A stretch of DNA of 64,000 bases. It comes from Ganoderma boninense (taxonomy: Eukaryota > Basidiomycota > Agaricomycetes > Polyporales > Polyporaceae). The DNA is taken from assembly GCA_002900995.3 (NCBI GenBank), contig CM035310.1:2034138-2098137 (forward strand). Reading direction: 5' to 3'. Shown piece after piece: positions 1 through 11,545 of this stretch. The notes below the pieces were generated by a model. The model worked only from the letters and a program-made list of their open reading frames with translations, was not told where the DNA came from and did no database searches. A program made the position numbers and the translations under genes. Each line of letters starts with the position of its first letter. Position 1 is the stretch's first letter.

Positions 1-2520
1 CACCTGAATGCAATTTACGTTAGATAGGGACGGAGCATGTCAGAAGAACGACTCAACAGATTGATTGTGAGCTTGGTAGAACTGGTATATGATTGGAATG
101 TGCCCGAATAGCGACATGTATCGATTTAGGTAGAAGACGAACGGCGCCCACGAAAACCGTGTCTTCCAGAAACGTTCCACCTCCGTGCCGAAGGTAATCG
201 CGTAGTCCCAGTACAATATAGCTATGCCATGTCAGAATAAGGATATCTCGTAACCTTGAAGACATAAAATGAAGGGAGAGGGCTCACTGAAAGTTGCAAC
301 CGAGGCGATGCGGACGATGTAGTTTGACTGTGCACTACTTGCGGCCTCAATGTTAACTACATAGCAACGCCGGCGATACTGAAAAACAAAGATTCACCTA
401 GCAATCCCCCACACCTCATATTCATTCAAACCGTTCATGGTTTGAAGGACAGGGCCCATGACCAGCATGTGCAGCGAAGTGCTGGAGCTAGCAGCCGGGC
501 AGCGGAGGGTCGTCTCGTGGGTACTAGGTAGCAGTTGCTCTGTGATTGCCAGTGTCGTGTTAAGTACTGAAGGGTGGCTATGAAAACCTGGCTGTTCCTA
601 ATGATACAGATGCATATGATTATTATGATGGATGGGATCTATGATACCGCCGCAGCCGAAAGATACCCACGGAGCTTCCTCGATCTGGTCGCAGCACAAG
701 CATCAAACTTCCCCATGGAGAGAGATTTTTCAGTGTATACGACCGATTGAGGGGAAAGAGAATGAGGCAAATGGAATGCACTTTGCACGACCTTTCTCTG
801 TGTGCATATGCGGCTCGAGGTGGCAGCTCCACTAGTACTGGTTGAGAACGCATGTGCCGAACGAGCAGTTGATCCGACTGCAAAGTTAGCACGAAGAACC
901 ACACTAGATAGTGAGGGAACGTACATGGACGGTTCTACAGATAGAACAGCCTTGGAAAATGACTGACTGGATGCCCACTCGGCTAGCCACAGTCCTGAGC
1001 CCGATGTTCTCACAGGATTCTAGTTACGACGCGGACATTGAGAATCACCGTGTTAAAGCACTGAGATACGATACTTTGAGATTGGGACATGGGTTTCAGC
1101 ATCGCAAATCTTGGAAGCTGCGCTGAAAGGATCAGTCACAAACACAGCAGAAGGTAGCATATAGGAACTAACCTCGCCGGAGAATGCAAGTTCATCGCCG
1201 CCGGATGCTGGGCGGCTGGTGTTCCGAGTCAGATGCCAGTGACCACATTGACTGTTTTCCGTCCGTTGAACTCATTTCGATCAGTCTCTTTGACTACGAG
1301 CTTGGAACAAGACGAACTTCGTGGATATTGAGCATGGTCGGTCTGAAAGAGGGCGTCGACTCGGAGTAGAACGGCCCAGGACTGTTCGGGGTCTCAGCGG
1401 AAAGACGGGCCGGGTGTCGCCGACTACTATTTGACACTATTTGGCGCCTCTGTTGGCGGGCGCCTTCTACTTAACTTAAACTTGGTGAACGCGACGCTCC
1501 GCGCGCCAAAACCGATTCCACGATAAAGCTAAATACATATAGGTGTTCTACGGGTTGAGTGTTGAGCATCTCTGTGGCACGACCTGAGGCGTCTACCGCC
1601 GAGCAGTTCTATCCATCCACTATTGCAAGTAGTTTATTTTCGAAGTCCAATAGCGGCAACACGGATACTGAGTGAGAACACGACCTACCATGACGGGCAT
1701 GTCGGCGAACACCGTGTTCAGAATGTACGGTTTATGACAGATAGACTGCACGCCGGAGAGAATAACACCATGAAGTCGTGCGATCTGTGCAACCAACTCG
1801 CAGCATGCTCGCAAACGCTGCGAGCAACATGCTCACGGAGAGCGAGCACACATAGACTGTCTCTCGTGCAACAATGCATACCCGTGCGTCGAGTTTGTGA
1901 AACTGACCACACACTGAGTTCACCGGCGCCCTGCCCAAATAAGCAAAAATTGAAGCACGAGAACTGTCAGACTGACCTTCAGGGAGACACGGCGAACTAG
2001 GCAAGTGCGAGACTGGTCAAAAGATGGTGGGACGTGTCTAAAGGCGAGTCAGGCAGTGGGCGTCAGGAAAAACCACTCACGCGAGCATTGAGATGTGGGA
2101 TTCAGGGAGGGCAGTGAATCAGATATAACTAGCTAGTGGACCTTGCGGGAGCCCGCCATGCCTTGGTTCTGTCACGACTAAATTGGTCCGGACCAATCAA
2201 ATAAACCCTAGTACTACGATCGGAAGGAGCCCGCTTAAAGGCCTCGTCGACGGGGCTCGAGGGCAGAAGCTGGGTTTCCGGGTCTTCTGCTTCTGGAGGG
2301 TCCGCACTGCGAGTGAAAAGGATCCGTTTATACTCATATATTCTATCGAGCGGGAAGCATTCGAAGTGTACTGCAATAAAAGGTCTGAGGGACTACGAAG
2401 GCGCATGCGTAAAAGGCGAGATTTACGTTTCAACATCTAAAACGAGAACTGGTGGGAACTTCGGGAGGAATTGTGGCAAGCTGAAAGTTGACATTGAGTA
2501 GTAAGGATATACAGGGAGAC

Positions 2521-2694
2521 GCGGCGGCGCGCGCGCCGCCGCGAGACCCGGGAGAATAGGCGGCTAGGAAACACGACTGGCCCATTTTTCACGATTTGAG
2601 GCCAGATTGGAGGAGTCAGAGGAAGGCGGCAGAGAGGAGGGAGAGCGCGCCTTCGGCGCGCTGCCCACCCTTGATCTGGGCCGCTTCGCGGCCC
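2521..2694. repeat. Cluster of perfect GC hairpins
   Basis: Three perfect inverted repeats sit within 175 bases. The first, at about 2521-2542, is a 22-base GC-only palindrome. The second, 2644-2662, has an 8 bp stem closed by a TTC loop. The third, 2678-2694, has a 7 bp stem and also a TTC loop. Hairpins two and three are each followed by the same short string, GCCCACCCTTG, so they look like a two-copy tandem unit. No gene is recognised next to them and I do not know their role. Confidence 0.6.
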
Positions 2695-3426
2695 GGCCCA
2701 CCCTTGGAATGACTAATTTGCCCTATTACACAGCATCTCACGTGACAGCGCGGGTGGTAGCAAAACCACGTGACCGCCAGCTCGATGGCAGATCCGCAGC
2801 AAGAGGACTTACCGATTCATGTGGAATCGGAACTTATGCCTGATTAAATTGCTGGCACTTGCAACGTTTGTTGAATCGATGCCTTGGTTTGCTCCTGCTA
2901 TTTGCTTTTCAATATTCCACCCGTCTGATCCGTACTACGTATGGAGTGCACTCACTCGTGCTTCAGCTTCAGCTCTTCTAGCCTCTACCACTACCTGACG
3001 CGTCTAACTTACAGTATGATTCTTCGAGGGCCACAGCAACCATCGACGCCGGTGACTCCCACACACTGACAGGACTACACCCCCTCTTTCGGGTGGCGGC
3101 GACTCGCAATGCGTAAAAGTGCACGCTACTACTATCCTTCGAACGTTCAAACGTTCATGGCCCAGGCTGATGAGTGGGTCGATAACGCAAAACGCGCGAC
3201 CTAAGCTTCGGCCTACTCTTCCACGGAGCATGTGGGCTGTCCTTCGCCGTCAGCATGTAGGCTCCTCCAGGCTTTCTTCTTCCTTCCCATCCTATGAGAG
3301 GCTGTTCCGCATGCCTCATTTGCTGCTATTTTTTCTCTCACCCTCCTTCTACCCACATGGCTCCGGGGTAAACGTTGTAGACTCAGGCCGGACGAACGTG
3401 CGAGGCTCGCCCGTGCCGTCACCGCG

Positions 3427-3434
3427 GTTAAATA
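3427..3434 (+). promoter_or_regulatory. TATA-like box of SurE1
   Basis: GTTAAATAG lies about 110 bases before the SurE1 start codon. The same distance separates a TATA-like box from the start in SurE2 (CTTTAAAAG at about 5845) and SurE5 (TATAAATA at about 36395). Each is followed by a pyrimidine-rich stretch, as in many fungal core promoters. No transcript data support it here. Confidence 0.4.
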
Positions 3435-3540
3435 GAGCTCAAAGTTGGCTTTCGACCTCGAGTGCCCGACCAGACCCGCATAGGACCCGCTCCACCCTGC
3501 GCCTATCAACGCTTCTGCAGAGTCGACCATCGATCTCAAA

Positions 3541-4794
3541 ATGAAACACTGGGCTTCTCTTGCTGTCGCCATTTCGGCCACAGTTGTCCTGCATCTGCAA
3601 CCTGCCTCCGCTCGGAACCTCGTCCTGACCAACGACGATGGATGGGCGGTCGCCCAAATCCGTGCTCAGCGCAACGCGCTCGTCGATGCACAATTTGATG
3701 TGCGTGTACTGTCTTCCTTTCTTGTGTCTCTGATTCGCTCATCGTGGAACGTAGGTTGTTTTGTCGGCCCCTGCCGAGAACGAATCTGGGACGGGCTCTT
3801 CTTCTGCGACGCCTGAGCCGTTGTCCCAACCGTGCGAGTTCAACACCTGCCCTACTGGCTCCCCTGCTGAGGGTTTCAACGCCAGCGACAGTACGTGCTC
3901 CGGCTTTATGAAGACGTGTCCGTCGACACTGATATGGCTGGATTGGACACTGACAGCGAAACTGAATACGTGAACTCCTTCCCGTGAGCTGTCAAGAGAG
4001 CCATCGATTGATAACACATACTCACTTCACTCTGTCCTTAGGGTGGACTCAGTGCGTTTTCGGTATCCAGACCCTTGCGCCTAAATTCTTTCGGCTCTGC
4101 ACCGGACTTTGTCGTCAGTGGCCCTAATGTTGGAAGTAAGTTCTATGGTTCGCGCCCTGCCTCTGTCTCGATCTTAACACATGACCCGGTCCACAGACAA
4201 CCTCGGCACTGTGACCGAAAACTCCGGGACCGTGTACGTACATACTCAACGCTTCCAAGAGGCACCCTGACCAACCAACCCAACAGCGGCGCAGCATGCG
4301 AAGCCGCCAAAGAAGGCATCCCCTCCACCGCCTTCTCCGCCAAGACCGCCTCCCAGGTCTCCTTCACGACGCTCACCACATCCCCGAACACCCCCAGCAC
4401 CCTCTCTGCGCTCCTCTACGCCACGCTCACCGCGAACTTCACGCGCACGCTCCTAGCCCCCGCTGCACGGCCGATCCTGCCCGCGGGCGTCACGCTGAAC
4501 GTCAACTACGGCGGGACGACCTTCTCCTCGTCGGGCAAGCCAAACGGCGATTGCGCGAGCGCGAGCGACTTCAAATGGGTGTTCACGCGGCTGCTGAAGG
4601 ACAGCAGCGCGGTGGACGTCGCGACGTGCGGGAGCACCATGCTACCGGACGAGACGACGGTCGTGGACGCCGGGTGCTTCGCGAGCGTGACGGTCATGAA
4701 CGCGAGCACGAAGGCGGACGTTAGCGCGTCCGTACAGGCGGCGGTGCTGGAGCGGCTCGCGCCGAGCGGGCTGCTGACGTGCTTCACCGGATGA
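3541..4794 (+). pseudogene. SurE1: secreted SurE-like phosphatase, frame-broken
   Basis: First of five SurE-like genes. SurE proteins are divalent-metal-dependent 5'/3'-nucleotidases or acid phosphatases. A hydrophobic signal peptide begins at the start codon, then comes the metal-binding motif TNDDGW. Exon 2 holds CEFNTCPTGSPAEGFNAS. The GPNVG motif follows near 4118-4136, then NNLGT and SGTV near 4198-4230. The last exon, from about 4287, runs intact to the stop with the family ending GLLTCF. The gene should have six exons like SurE2, but three single-base defects break it. Exon 3 is 27 rather than 28 nt and reads into TGA at 3970. One extra base lies near 4057-4061 and another near 4087-4091. 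All conserved motifs are otherwise present. It may be a recent pseudogene or an intact gene with assembly errors; I cannot tell which from sequence alone. Confidence 0.75.
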
Positions 4795-5935
4795 AGGGGC
4801 CACGGGCTCAGTGTATGGATGCCTGGGCTTGGATAACGACGAGGGCGGGGTGCACGTTTAGGTGAATTGACGCGTGGTTAAGTTGCACATAGACTTCTCT
4901 GTGAATTAGGTATGAATTTTCCACTTGAGCGGGGGAAAACATTACGACACCGACTCGCGTGAAATGTCGCACTGCCCATTCTCGCTGAAGCATAAAATAG
5001 CTATAGGGTACGGTGCAAGCCGTCTTCACGATTGTTCCATGGATTCAAATTGTTACCGCCCTTTGTTGAAGAATGGCTCCGGTGTCAAGTGGCCCTAACG
5101 AACACAGAAATCATCCGTCTGTCTTCCCATCAAGGGCCCTTCCTGGTAGACGGTACCCATATAGACAGCGGGCTGCAGAACCGTGGTTTGAGCAAGAATC
5201 ACGCCGACAGCTGCCGGGTTGCAATCGGTCTGGAACGTAGGACCTGTAGTTGCATGTCCTACGAGAAAACATGGGACGCGCTTAGCCTTGGGGGCCAGCA
5301 AAACGAGTAACCAGTTATCAGGACAAGCGGCGAAGGGGTGAGTGGATAACGATCCAACGTGGGCGGGGCATGGTAGAACTCAGTGTCCAAAAAGCGAGGG
5401 CCTGAGGTCCGGTTTGCTCCGAAGCGCTAGACGCCCACCATGAGCTGAGGATGATGGGACAACGTTCTTGAATGTGGTCCTCGACATCCCAGCGCATCCT
5501 TGGCTTCCTCTGACAGTCTTCCTCGTTCTATGTTCTGAGCATATCCTTGAGACCAGCTCACTCGGTCTGGTGGCATTCGGACTTGAATGGTCTTGTGATC
5601 CGCCGGTGTGCAACTCCGGCTTCCACTTCGCAGAGTCGGCTGCACTTGTCACGACAATCCTTCAATAGCCATTCTTTGGGCCTCCATCACTGTCTTCTTC
5701 GTCCGCTAATATTTGGTTGGACGTCTTCTTTTACTAGTGAACTCTCTTAACTTCGCCGTGGTGCTCGGACTCGGATCTGGAGTCGTACAATGGATGTTCG
5801 AATATGTTGGATGTCTCAGTGCACAAAGCTCCCGCTCAAGGTGCCTTTAAAAGCTCGGCGACTCTGCTGCTGGACCGCCATACAGGGAACTTGTCCCACT
5901 CGCCCTCTACCTTATCTCCCTCTCTAGTCTTCGCC
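4795..5935. other. Intergenic, SurE1 to SurE2
   Basis: About 1.1 kb with no supported gene. The open frames on both strands lack motifs and codon structure. The last 100 bases hold the SurE2 promoter: a CTTTAAAAG box near 5845 and a CT-rich leader just before the start codon. Confidence 0.5.
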
Positions 5936-7196
5936 ATGCAGCACTGGGTTTCTCTCTTTTGCGCTGTCGCACTCGCAGCTGCACTCTTTCAGTGTGCCTC
6001 CGCGAACAACATCCTGTTGACGAACGACGATGGATGGGCTGTTGCCCTCATTCGTGCTCAACGCGACTCTCTCGTCAACGCGGGCTACAATGTCAGTCTC
6101 TCATTTTTTTCTTTCTTCGCGCCGAACGTGACCTGGCCCAATACAGGTGATTATGTCTGCCCCGACGCACGATATGTCGGGGACTGGATCGACGTCCGCG
6201 ACACCGCAACCGTTGGCCGCCCCATGCGAATTCAACACCTGTCCTATTGGATCTCCAGCTGAGGGCTTCAATGCGAGCGACAGTGCGTCTTGTTCTTTCT
6301 TTCCTATACATGTCGCTCATGGACACCTTCATTGTCGGTTTTCTACCTGACAGCGAGACTGAACTACGTCAACGGTTACCCGTGAGGCCATTGGCGACCT
6401 GGAAGTTACACGACGAGGCTAATACCTCTCTGTTTTTAGAGTCGATGCGGCCCGCTACGGCATCCAGACCCTCGCACAGGACATCTTTTGCTCCCCGCCA
6501 GTCCTCGTCGTCAGTGGTCCCAACGTTGGCAGTAAGCGCAAACCAGTCTTGTCCCCAACTGCTGATTTAAACTAATATAATCTTTGATAGATGTTTTGGG
6601 CGTCGGAACCCAGATATCTGGCACTGTGTACGCTCGGGTCACCTCTTCCTCTCGCGTCCGATGCCACTAACAGACTCTATCTTAACAGCGGCGCGGCAGC
6701 CGAAGCCACCAAAGAAGGGATCCCCTCCATCTCCTTCGCCGCCGCTACCGCCGCTGGAGTGTCCTACACCACGCTGACCACCCAGCCCAACTCCCCCGAC
6801 ACCCTCTCCGCGCACCTCTACGCGGAGCTCTCCACCAACTTCACCCGCACGGTGCTCGCGCCCTCCCTGCGCCCGATCCTCCCCGCGGGGGTCACTCTCA
6901 AGGTCAACTACTCGCCCACGACGTTCACCGCGGCCGGAAAGCCCGCGGGCAAATGCTCCCGCCCGAGTGACTTCACGTGGGTGCTCACGCGCACGCAGCC
7001 GACGACCAGCTCGACCGACGTCGGCTCGTGCGGGAGGTACCGCCTGCCCGTCGAGGCGGCGGTGGTGCGTGGGGGGTGCTACGCGGCGGTCACCGTCGTC
7101 AACGCGACGACGAAGCTCGACGTGAGCGGCGCGGTGCAACTCGAGGTGCTCAACAGGCTCGCGCCGAGCAGGATCTTCGGGTGCTTCCATGGGTAG
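5936..7196 (+). CDS. SurE2: secreted SurE-like phosphatase/nucleotidase
   Basis: The clearest intact copy. Six exons fit GT-AG rules and keep one frame: 5936-6091, 6147-6282, 6354-6381, 6440-6531, 6591-6627 and 6689-7196, giving 318 residues. Residues 1-22 form a signal peptide ending near the Ala-Ser-Ala-Asn junction. The SurE metal-site motif TNDDGW follows at about residue 27. Next come CEFNTCPIGSPAEGFNAS, RLNYVN, the phosphate-pocket motif SGPNVGNVLG and SGTVGAAAEA, all in the order known for SurE. The final exon carries the fungal C-terminal part ending in GCFHG. It is therefore predicted to be exported and to remove phosphate from nucleotides or other monoesters, with the true substrate unknown. 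Exons 3 and 5 are only 28 and 37 nt. Its 3' end faces the 3' end of LVEGSTD gene A, 293 bases away. Confidence 0.88.
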
Positions 7197-7489
7197 GCGA
7201 TGCGTTGACGTTGTCTAGGTTGAGGATTTGGTGCCATCCTAGCTGAGGGTGGCCGGATACCCCGGATCGACGTGTTTTGGCTCCAACTCCACTGTCTCTA
7301 CCACCTGCGGTTCCCTTAACTGTGCAGATGCAACCCAGTTCGATAATAATTTGACTTCGAAACACATCTTCCTTAGGAATTACATCTTGAAGTCCTGTCA
7401 TTGGACTGGCGTTGTTAACAACATGGAATATCAGGACATGGATACCTGGAGATGCCGTCCCTACAACACAGACCCGCCGAACACGAACA

Positions 7490-8155
7490 CTACACAACCA
7501 CCATCGCAAGCGTCACACCGGCTGCGACCACAGCCACCAACGAAGCCCCCGCTACACCCAATCGACCTGCACCGTTTTTCGAGGTTTCGCTAGCCGTCGC
7601 GGCGGGTGTGCTCAGGGTGTTCGTAATCACCACCGACTGGATCACCGAGCCTGCTGGGTTCTTATAAACGAGCGTGCAGACGGCGGAGCTGTTGCTGAGC
7701 GCGCAGTCCTCGTTGACCGTCACCCCGCCGGAGAGTTCATCAAGGTGCGCGTCCGTCGATCCTTCGACGAGGGTAGCTGTAGACAACATCGACGTTGACC
7801 TGAGTACTTGCAAGTGCCACTGGAACGAGACAAATTAGGACATACCTGCCTGGGTTATTGTGGTATCTGGGGCAGTACCGGACGGGTTAGTCATAGTTGG
7901 TATGGCGAAGGCGATGGAGTAGCTCGTGTGTCCGCTCGAGTCTGAGCCGAGGGTGGCTGCAGCGATGACGTCGCTGGTATCGAGGCCGATTCTGGAGAGG
8001 GCGTTCGCCAGCCCGCTGTTATCGACAGACGGAGCCGCATCTGTTGAATTCGTCAGCTGACGACCTCTACATCATCGTGGCCGGCAAGGAGTGTGCTCAC
8101 ACGAAACGCACAAAGCGGACAGGATGAGTAGCGACGACGTGAGCCTGGAGACCAT
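7490..8155 (-). CDS. LVEGSTD-A: small secreted GPI-type protein
   Basis: Member of the unnamed LVEGSTD family, subfamily I with B, C and D. Three exons are read on the minus strand. Exon 1 starts at 8155 and encodes a signal peptide (MVSRLTSSLLILSALCVS). Exon 2 begins DAAPS and carries LGSDSSGHTSYSIAF, the family's first signature. Exon 3 begins near 7780 with ATLVEGSTDAHL and holds the Cys pair in ECALSN-type context (DCALSNSSAVCTL). The tail SKNGAGRLGVAGAS followed by a hydrophobic run to the stop fits a GPI-attachment signal with Asn as likely anchor site. I know no biochemical function; a cell-wall or surface role is inferred. It lies tail-to-tail with SurE2. The introns are short and the frame is intact. 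Confidence 0.8.
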
Positions 8156-10865
8156 GCTGCTAAAATGCTGCGTAAGTCACGAAAGAGTAAGCGTCAATGC
8201 GATGAAAAGAGCACCTTAGAGCCTGAGGATGAGAGCAGACGGTGGAGGACAGGGCTGTCAAGATACCAGTCTTGCTTTATGTACTTTTTTGCCGCAAGAG
8301 CATCAGGAAGCCTTGGCACGGTGGAACACAGCATCGCGGCCAGTGCCTGTTGAATACCATACAATCGCTCTTGCCGAACAATCAAGTTCCTGACGCGGAT
8401 AAACCGTGTGCCAAGCCTTCCTTGTGCCTCAAGTTCCTCTCCCCCCCGTCGCTGGCGGCGTTGGACAGAATGCCATTGAAACTCTTCATGACGCGTAAGG
8501 TTTCCATCCCGGCAATACGCAGCGGAGCAAGAACGAGGGGGGGGAAACTTTGTGTGCGAGGTGCCTACAACGGAGCTTGTTGAAGAAACTACAGGCCTGT
8601 GCAGGTCTGAGAGTCATACGGCTCTCCGCCAGATGGTACGTATCATCCGCATCAATTTGATGCGCCGTGACCACGGTGGCTGTGCATTTGCTTCGATAAG
8701 CTTTTGTGCCCTTCCAAATAAATGTGCTTGCTTACTTATCATGTTCAACTTTTGCCTGAGCGTTCTGCTGCCCGGACTCCAACTCACTTCTTCTCCCGTA
8801 CGCGGTGCAGTTATGCGTTCGCGATAGCAATCTCTGGCTTTATGAGCACTGCAGGCCTGGTTCTTCCCCCCTCGCCGCGAAGCCCGCCATCAGCGCCCTC
8901 CATTGATCTGGATCCGTATCGGTTGTGGCATGTGGCCCTTGTGCCGCCCTGGGCCCGGGAGAGCAACACGGGCGTTATCGACGCCAGGATTATTGGCCGA
9001 TCCAAAGTGAGTGCAATGACCCTTGCTCTATATTTTGGAGGGGGCCGAGGCTTGAAGATTGAAGTTATGAATGCTTGAACGTATGAACATTGAATTGGCT
9101 TGAAGCCTCGTTCTCGGGCCCAGATTCGGCCGTTAGTTTGTCTCCCAGGGCAGAGAATAAATGAGCTTGTTGCGTGCGGGGAGCACGGTCATATAACGCC
9201 GTTAATGCAGCGCAGGTGTACTGTGCCTCAGGCTGGTGAGATGTGATCGCACACTGGTAGAGAAAGGAACAACGGAATCACAGGCATTCTAGGTCCGAAT
9301 ATGGCCACCTACCTTGGGCTGACCTCTTGTTCGATCGTCAGAGCTGACTCCAACTTCAACGTGCCGATATGCACCGAAAGTGCCAGCCTCCAGCGACGTA
9401 TAAAAGGCCATCGCCTCGCCAGTCCTCAGCTCTCTCCCCAGAACTCCTATGTCCACTTCTTCCCCTCTCCATCCTTAGGTGCGCCGGCCACCTGCATTGG
9501 CGTATGCTATGTGGGTAGTCGGTCGTACGCTCTCTTGTGAGGGGTTGAATGTCGAACTGGGAAGGTTCTCCCCCAAATGTTCACGTCGGGGGCCGCGTGA
9601 ACGGGGTAGCTGGGCACCTCGCTATCGACCAGTATGTCGTCTTCTCTTCTTCTCCACTTTCGCTTCCTGCTAACTCCCTCTACCGTATCTAACAGCCTTC
9701 GGTGTCGTAGTTGCCCATTTACCAACCGTTCTCGGTAGGTCCCCACCGAATACTTTGATGACATCGCCACCCACCGCTATGCTGGACAGTTTTCTTCTCT
9801 CTATCCTCTGTGGCGGGTCCGAATAGCGGATGTTACGTCGCACTGCATGGCTGACTCACCACCACGTACGTTCGGTCTCGCTCGCTACTCAACACAACAT
9901 TCAACACGTATTTCCTCCAGTACCCCCTTGCACAAGGTGTCAGCCGCCCCCGTCGATTGTAAGCTCACCCCGTGGCTGTCGACGTTCGCGCGCGCCGCAC
10001 TCAGGCTCCCGCCCTCGCTGCGAATCACTTCATCGTGCGCGCGAAGAGGCGGATGAGCCAACGCCTGTCCGGTGCAGTCGCCTGTCAGGGACGGGCGACT
10101 CGGACTGTGCGGAGTCGGCGTGTCGCATTGCAAGGCTGAGCCTCCGACTGGTGAGTTCATTAAGCGTACCTTTAAATTCGGCGAGAGACTTACTGGAGCT
10201 ATTGCAGCGTGCGCCAGGATCCCCTGAACTGGATGCAGGTATGTGGGGAGCGACCTTGTATGTGTTCACTAACATTTGCAGGGTGTGTGCAGCAGGGACC
10301 GGACCACGTCGCATGACCGGAACTATAGAATTATCCTAGTACGGAAGGGGATAGACCACGTCAGTGTCATGTAAATATTGTAGTAGTGTCAAGAATGAGC
10401 ATAGTACCGAGAAAGTTGTTGTCTTCCCCACATCACCAAGGGCCTCGTGGATCCCGCAAAACACCGATAAATGTTTGCTTGCCATGAGCTGCTGACTGAC
10501 GAAAGGAGTCTCAACCAGGGAAGGTGATGGGTCCAAGGCCAGACACAAGGATCAGTAACTGAAATGGTGGTGCTCAAATGCCCGAGATAGATGTGCTGTT
10601 CCAGCAACTTCATGTACCCGAGTACGATGTCCAGAGCTGAGCGATAACAATGTGACCAAGGCACCGGTAAATCATGGATAGAGCATATGACGCTGAAAGT
10701 GCCGTGATAGACAGTGTTGATCCTGTAGGGCTGTGCACAATTGAACACAGCTTAGCCTGTATCACTTCACAGCATTCCGAGATACTAATCAGAACTAGGA
10801 TGTGTACATAGCGAAGATTTCGAAGGAGGGACCTAGACATGTCCTTACCCACTGACCATATCACA
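8156..10865. other. 2.7 kb without a recognised gene
   Basis: This is the slot where a SurE gene would be expected before LVEGSTD-B, but I find no NDDG, GPN or SGTV motif. A promoter-like start exists: GTATAAAAGG near 9397, a CT-rich leader, and splice-like signals between 9470 and 9730. After it an open frame from about 9751 to 10056 reads TEYFDDIATHRYAGQF at its start. I cannot assign that frame to a family; it may be the rest of a decayed gene. 8200-9390 and 10060-10860 show nothing that I can support. Confidence 0.4.
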
Positions 10866-11545
10866 CTACACCATGGTGCCCACAAGGGTCACGCCTGCCA
10901 CGACGCCAGCCAGCAGCGAAGCCATCGCCGGGCCAACCCAAGCAGCACCGTTCGTCGGAGCTGCGTTGGTCGTACTGCTAGTGGGGCTCAAGGTGACCGT
11001 GAAAGCTGTTGAGAACGTCGTGGGCGGGCCCTTCTCGACGACCGTGCAGGCCGCATAGCCGTCACCGAGCGCGCAGTCTGCGTTGTACGTCAACGACTCG
11101 CTTCCGGCGGTCGCGACTTCAGCTATATGCGCGTCCGTGGAGCCCTCCACAAGGGTCGCTGTCAGCCCACCGCGCAAGCTGTGGTCAGGATCTTGTATCC
11201 TCTCGTGCAGGAACGGGCTCGGTCTGAGGACGCACCTACGGCGGTAAGCGTTGTGTCCGGGGCAGTCGCAGTTGAAGCCAACGTGAAAGGCTTCCCGAAG
11301 ACGATAGAGTAGCTTGTGTGGCCGCTTGAGTCTGAGCCGAGGGTGGCAGCGGTGAGGACCAGTTCGGTGGAATACCCGATGCGAGAGAGAGCAACGGACA
11401 ACCCATCCTCAGACGGCGCCGCATCTGTGGAGTAAGTCATTAGGTCCTTCTTCTGCGATTCATTGGAGGCAAAAGCACAAAAGGACTCACACGAACCACG
11501 CAATGCGGACAGGACGATGAGTGAAGATACGAGCTTGGAGAGCAT
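10866..11545 (-). CDS. LVEGSTD-B: small secreted GPI-type protein
   Basis: Subfamily I member. The start at 11545 (MLSKLVSSLIVLSALRGS) gives a signal peptide and matches exon 1 of A and C better than an in-frame ATG five codons upstream. Exon 2 begins DAAPSEDG and carries LGSDSSGHTSYSIVF. Exon 3 opens with ATLVEGSTDAHIAE, has the Cys pair in DCALGDGYAACTV, and ends TNGAAWVGPAMAS followed by a hydrophobic tail, the likely GPI signal. A TATA-like box (CATAAAG on the minus strand, near 11680) lies about 130 bases before the start. Unlike A, C and D it has no SurE gene or fragment tail-to-tail with it. Function unknown. Confidence 0.8.

Larger units (their letters stand above)
1..3540. other. Gene-poor left flank
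   Basis: I see no coding region that I can support here. Open frames are short, overlap on both strands and show no family motif. The only clear structures are GC-rich hairpins at 2521-2694, described separately, and the promoter of the first SurE gene at the right end, with an A/T-rich box near 3427 followed by a pyrimidine-rich stretch. Confidence 0.5.

Noticed and set aside
6639..7190. 183-codon minus-strand frame inside SurE2
   Set aside because: Shadow of the SurE2 last exon, whose protein has clear family motifs in the plus frame.
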